From Bacteroidia bacterium (GTDB taxonomy: Bacteria; Bacteroidota; Bacteroidia; JADZBD01), in the NCBI GenBank assembly GCA_020852255.1, contig JADZBD010000001.1:121004-185003 (forward strand): a stretch of DNA of 64,000 nucleotides, read 5' to 3'. This document shows positions 60,655 to 64,000 of the stretch, piece by piece. The notes beneath the pieces were generated by a model. The model saw only the letters and a list, made by a program, of their open reading frames with translations, searched no databases and was not told the origin of the DNA. Made by a program: the position numbers and the translations under genes. Each line of letters starts with the position of its first letter. Positions within the stretch are counted from its first letter, which is position 1.

Positions 60655-62083
60655 CATAAGATAACTTAAGCATATTGGTTCTTCCCCTCTCCTTCATGGG
60701 GATGGAAGCAATATTGATCACCAGGTCATCTGTTTTAACATAGCCCTCCCGTTTAATGAATTCCTTTAGATCGGTGATGGTATTGTCCGTGCTTTCGTAT
60801 TTATCGTAATAAAACCCACGTACCCCCCAAACCAGGCTGAGAGAGGTAAGTAAGGTTCTGTTTTCGGTAAATATAAAAATATCGGCTTTCGGACGCTGGC
60901 TGCTGAGTTTGAAAGCGGTATAACCCGAATGGGTCATGGATATAATGGCCCTTACCTCCGCTTGTTGAGCCATCAGGCAGGCATTGTAGCAGATAGAATC
61001 GGAAACATAGGTTTGCGTTTTGAGCACCGGCGCGTGTTCGCGATAGTAGATCGGTGCACTGTCCTCCACCCGGCTGATAATCCTTTGCATGCATTCGATC
61101 ACGCGGACAGGGAAAGCGCCAACGGATGTTTCTCCGCTGAGCATCACGGCATCGGCACCATCCATCACTGCATTTGCAACATCGTTCACTTCAGCACGGG
61201 TGGGAGAAAAGCTCTCGATCATACTCTCCATCATCTGGGTAGCTATTATCACCGGTTTGGAAGCATGAATACACTTCTGAACGATCATTTTTTGAAGCAT
61301 GGGGACTTCTTCCATAGGAAGCTCCACGCCCAGGTCGCCGCGGGCGACCATTACACCATCGGCCAGATCAATAATGCTGTCTATGGCCTTTACGGCTTCC
61401 GGCTTCTCAATCTTAGCTATCACACGCGCGTGGTTGTAATGGTGCTTTTTGATAATGTCTTTCAGATCCGCAATATCTGTAACAGCTCTGACAAAACTGA
61501 GTCCGATCCATTCTACCTTATTATCCAATGCAAACTGAAGATCCTTCTTATCCTTTTCGGTCAGGCACGGAAGACTGATCCGGGTATTGGGAAGATTTAC
61601 CCCCTTTTTGGACGACAAGGTTCCCCCGTGCAAGATCACAGCGCGCACCTCATCCTTCTTGTTCGTTTCAATCACATTAAGCAGAATTTTACCATCGTCT
61701 ATCAGCACCTGGTCGCCAATCGCCACATCTTTAGGAAATTCCTTATAGGTGATATATATCTTTTCCGCATTCCCAATACACTTTTCCGTAGTGATCAGTA
61801 TTTCTTCTCCTTTCATCAGTTCCACTGCATTATTCTCCACATCGCCGATCCGGAGTTTAGGGCCTTGCAAATCGGCCAGGATTCCGATGTGGGAACGGTG
61901 TTTCAGGTTGAGCGCACGAATGGTGTCTATAGTTGTTTTGATCTGATTGTAATTACCGTGAGAAAAATTGATCCTGCAAATATCCAGACCAGCCTGAAAC
62001 ATCTGTTCCAGAATTCCCGGGGACGAAGAGGCCGGTCCCATGGTAGCTACAATTTTGGTTTTATTCCACGTTCGTTTGGGCAT
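60647..62083 (-). CDS. pyk: Pyruvate kinase
   Basis: Converts PEP and ADP to pyruvate and ATP at the end of glycolysis. 478 residues. Motifs: KIVATMGPASSS, RINFSHGN, ILADLQGPKLRIG, LIDDGKI, AKIEKPEAV (catalytic Lys), VARGDLGVELP, ATQMMESMI and LSGETSVGAFPV. The C-terminal regulatory domain is present. Two bases separate it from the IPExxxVDY gene upstream, the usual Bacteroidota arrangement. Confidence 0.95.
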   Translation of the reverse strand: MPKRTWNKTKIVATMGPASSSPGILEQMFQAGLDICRINFSHGNYNQIKTTIDTIRALNLKHRSHIGILADLQGPKLRIGDVENNAVELMKGEEILITTEKCIGNAEKIYITYKEFPKDVAIGDQVLIDDGKILLNVIETNKKDEVRAVILHGGTLSSKKGVNLPNTRISLPCLTEKDKKDLQFALDNKVEWIGLSFVRAVTDIADLKDIIKKHHYNHARVIAKIEKPEAVKAIDSIIDLADGVMVARGDLGVELPMEEVPMLQKMIVQKCIHASKPVIIATQMMESMIESFSPTRAEVNDVANAVMDGADAVMLSGETSVGAFPVRVIECMQRIISRVEDSAPIYYREHAPVLKTQTYVSDSICYNACLMAQQAEVRAIISMTHSGYTAFKLSSQRPKADIFIFTENRTLLTSLSLVWGVRGFYYDKYESTDNTITDLKEFIKREGYVKTDDLVINIASIPMKERGRTNMLKLSYVS

Positions 62084-62085
62084 GG

Positions 62086-62508
62086 TCAGAAGATTAAGTG
62101 TTGTTTTGATTTGAGGCCGTCTGCGTTGATTTCATATACCATTAGAACCTGTGTAATGGATTTAATTCGTTTGGGAATCTCTTCCCGGAGTTCTTCGGAA
62201 AGTTCTCCCTTGACCATCAGCAGGTAGTCAGCTTTTTTATGTTCCGGGATCAGGCTTTGTCCGCCCTCGCTTTTATTTGAGATAATAAAATAATCCGTGT
62301 GCATTACCTCGTCTGTATGCCGGAACACGGCAAAGGACAAAGGGTCGCTGGCAGATTTATCTTTAATACGTATATCTTCCTCTTTCACAAAATCACCCGG
62401 AAGTGCATTATTCACAGACCAAACAAACCTGTAGTCTTTCTCATAGCAGCAGACACCAAAGAGCAGGAAGTCATACTCATATTCTATTTCCAGCTTATGC
62501 CTGGTCAT
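62086..62508 (-). CDS. IPExxxVDY family protein
   Basis: 140 residues. The family-naming motif appears as IPEHKKADY near residue 107 (A in place of V). The N-terminal part is typical too (YEYDFLLFGVCCYEKDYRFVWSVN). Conserved in Bacteroidota next to pyk and often rnc; no function known. An exact TANNTTTG box lies 18 bases upstream of the ATG. Confidence 0.8.
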   Translation of the reverse strand: MTRHKLEIEYEYDFLLFGVCCYEKDYRFVWSVNNALPGDFVKEEDIRIKDKSASDPLSFAVFRHTDEVMHTDYFIISNKSEGGQSLIPEHKKADYLLMVKGELSEELREEIPKRIKSITQVLMVYEINADGLKSKQHLIF

Positions 62509-62526
62509 GTGAATGATACGAAGTTA

Positions 62527-62534
62527 CAAATGTA
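62527..62534 (-). promoter_or_regulatory. -7 box for the IPExxxVDY-pyk operon
   Basis: On the minus strand TACATTTG matches TANNTTTG exactly, 18 bases before the ATG at 62508. It falls just downstream of the rnc stop, so the pyk operon has its own promoter. Confidence 0.55.
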
Positions 62535-62545
62535 AAGGGAAAATA

Positions 62546-63253
62546 TCAGGAAGAAATACCCAACAGGGAGCAGGCTTTTTCAGCGGCCAGCTGTTCGGCG
62601 CCCTTTTTGGAAAAATGCCGGCCCTCGCCCCTGAGTTCACCTCCGATAACCAGGTGTATCACGAACTGTTTATCAGATCCCTTACCAACTTCTCCATTCA
62701 GCCGGAACTCGACCGTAAGCTTCTCACGCTGCACATATTCAATGATGCGGCTTTTAAAGTCTGTATCATTTTGCTCTAGATGTTCCACATCGAGATGCAC
62801 TTTTACGATACGGGAAAGCACAAAGCGCCGGGTTTTTTCATAGCCTTTATCAAGGTAGACGGCACCAATCAGCGCCTCATAACAGTCGCCCAGCACACTT
62901 CCCGGTCTTCCTCCGTCTATATTGGATTCGATGAGTTTTTCCAGACCCAGTTTCCGGGCGATCTGGTTATGCTGTGCCCGGCTGACCATGCGCGAGCGCA
63001 GTTTGGTCAGGAAGCCTTCATCTTTATAAGGAAAGATCCGGAAGAGGTATTCGGCAATAATTCCGCCCAGAACCGCATCTCCCAAAAACTCCAGCCGTTC
63101 ATTGCTGTCGCGAAACCCTGCTTTCACTTCTTTAGCCACAGATGAATGACGGAATGCCTGTTTATACAGATTTATATTCCCGGGATAAAATCCAAGCAGG
63201 TTCTTCAGCGAAGAATACAGTTTTTTATCGGAGGAGAAGATCGTCTTTATCAA
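62546..63253 (-). CDS. rnc: Ribonuclease III
   Basis: Double-stranded-RNA endonuclease. 235 residues. Signature ERLEFLGDAVLG and GDCYEALIGAVYLDKG in the catalytic domain; a dsRNA-binding domain follows (IIEYVQREKLTVEFRL ... EGRHFSKKGAEQLAAEKA). The start is TTG at 63253 because an in-frame stop (TAG) lies three codons upstream and no ATG occurs before the conserved region. Confidence 0.92.
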   Translation of the reverse strand: MIKTIFSSDKKLYSSLKNLLGFYPGNINLYKQAFRHSSVAKEVKAGFRDSNERLEFLGDAVLGGIIAEYLFRIFPYKDEGFLTKLRSRMVSRAQHNQIARKLGLEKLIESNIDGGRPGSVLGDCYEALIGAVYLDKGYEKTRRFVLSRIVKVHLDVEHLEQNDTDFKSRIIEYVQREKLTVEFRLNGEVGKGSDKQFVIHLVIGGELRGEGRHFSKKGAEQLAAEKACSLLGISS

Positions 63254-63286
63254 GGGTTGCTAGTCTTCAATTATAGTACTTTTTTT

Positions 63287-63379
63287 TTACTTCAGTGTGT
63301 TGTCATCCTTCACCGGATACCATTGCTGGGCCTGAGCGAATGCCCCTATGAACAGAAAAAAGAAGAATGAGTATCTCAT
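63287..63379 (-). CDS. 30-residue orphan signal-peptide reading frame
   Basis: ATG at 63377-63379, MRYSFFFFLFIGAFAQA then QQWYPVKDDNTLK and stop. The peptide is a signal sequence with almost no mature part, so it is probably the stump of a truncated secreted-protein gene; a tiny secreted peptide is less likely. 3 bp after the next gene's stop in gene order. Confidence 0.35.
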   Translation of the reverse strand: MRYSFFFFLFIGAFAQAQQWYPVKDDNTLK

Positions 63380-63382
63380 GAC

Positions 63383-63992
63383 TTAGTTTTTTATTACTAC
63401 CAGTTTACGTTTGGAAACAATTTCTCCGTCTAGTTCCATTTCATGGAGATACACCCCGGACTGCAATGCCGAAACATTCAGCTCAAGGGTATGAGCTCCT
63501 TCTTTTATTACCGTTTCTGATAAAATCTTTCCGCTCAGCTCTGTTACCCGTATGTACCCTCCGCTGCCCGAAGGGAGTGAATAGGGGATAAACACCTTAT
63601 CCCGGGCAGGGTTGGGAAAACAATTTCCCAGGTATTCATTCTCCATGTTTTTTTCCTGTATGCTCTGCTCGTTTGTTCTCAGATTATTTGCAGTGGGAAA
63701 GATCAGTTCGCATTCATACCCAAACAATAATTTCAGGATGGTACAGGCATTTAAGGTGAGGTTATGAAAATGAGCAGTATCCGAAAGGATGTTAGGCGGC
63801 TCAACCGCCAGGTTCATGTATTGTCCTGTGGCTACAAAGCTGAACCAGGCCGTTTCCAGCCCCCGGCGGCTGAGAGAATCCGAAAGAAGTTTCCTGGGAA
63901 ATAGTGTCGAGGTGAATAGCACCCGTACAGAGGTTGTTTTGAGCGTTTAGGGAGCCGGTAAAAATGGTGAGAAGGATAACGAAGTATCGCAT
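63383..63992 (-). pseudogene. Frameshifted T9SS-sorted secreted protein
   Basis: The frame starts at 63992 (MRYFVILLTIFTGSLNAQNN, signal peptide) and the sorting tail NCFPNPARDKVFIPY ... GVYLHEMELDGE with KLVVIKN is in another frame ending at 63383. The shift falls at a run of five C (63860-63864 on the plus strand): with one base fewer, the N-terminal SQPPG joins LETAWFSFVATGQYM, giving 202 residues. The region is 610 bases, one more than a multiple of three. It could be a real pseudogene or an error in assembly. Confidence 0.65.
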
Positions 63993-64000
63993 ACGGATAA

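Noticed and set aside
60929..62227. Long 432-residue frame on the plus strand antisense to pyk
   Set aside because: Low-complexity His/Phe-rich translation, no motifs, and pyk on the other strand has every catalytic motif.
1..64000. rRNA operons, tmRNA or riboswitches
   Set aside because: I saw no conserved rRNA or tmRNA sequence; nothing besides tRNA-Leu could be supported.

Overview
The window looks like chromosome of a Bacteroidota bacterium, most like Flavobacteriales or a relative. The signs are: type IX secretion sorting tails on secreted proteins, sigma-ABfr-like -7 boxes (TANNTTTG) close to start codons with no Shine-Dalgarno sequences, a protein with the IPExxxVDY-type motif, futalosine-pathway menaquinone synthesis (mqnC), an RplY/CTC long-form L25, and SusC/OmpA-style carboxypeptidase-regulatory domains. 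No species can be named from sequence alone.

Layout. 1-17.0 kb is ordinary host core with a roughly balanced base composition: a CAP-domain secreted protein, pdxA, an M17 aminopeptidase, mqnC, tdk, an M28 peptidase, rsmI, corA, a YwqK/MORN protein, an oligopeptide-binding lipoprotein, xth and a large outer-membrane beta protein. At 17054-17140 lies tRNA-Leu(CAA). From there to about 53.2 kb the DNA becomes clearly AT-rich and forms a genomic island. Its left end is a large serine recombinase whose reading frame runs backwards through the 3' end of the tRNA. From 53.6 kb to the end the host core returns: an OmpA-family lipid-envelope protein, prs, rplY, a T9SS cargo protein, pth, a TPR/SpoIIE phosphatase, pyk, an IPExxxVDY protein, rnc, and a frameshifted T9SS protein.

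The island has three modules. (1) 20.4-32.7 kb is a tightly packed six-gene operon that looks like an elaborate restriction or anti-phage system: an XRE/ImmA-like regulator with a broken HExxH site, a small HTH protein, a PLD-SNF2 helicase, an Eco57I-type adenine methylase, a RecF/SMC-like ATPase, and a MORC/Hsp90-like GHKL ATPase fused to a PD-(D/E)XK nuclease. (2) 32.8-46.9 kb is a compact all-plus-strand block that I read as a tailless, membrane-containing (double-jelly-roll type) prophage. It has no portal, terminase or tail genes, many single-TM proteins, a 239-aa candidate capsid protein followed by a perfect 14-bp hairpin, small beta-rich proteins, two annexin-like repeats on a membrane anchor, and a peptidoglycan-binding/amidase/L,D-transpeptidase-like/holin/spanin lysis set. 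It ends with a Dam methylase and a RadA-like ATPase. An 11-bp inverted repeat brackets the block exactly. (3) 47.0-53.0 kb is a cassette of seven secreted or membrane proteins, several with YwqK/MORN-like repeats, ending at an imperfect 19-bp inverted repeat and the 3' fragment of a broken gene.

How they may work together (inference): the recombinase moves the island into tRNA-Leu; the defence operon, under its own XRE regulator, protects the host; the phage-like block may be a domesticated or active tailless prophage. Homologous small HTH proteins occur in both the defence operon and the phage block, which links the two modules.
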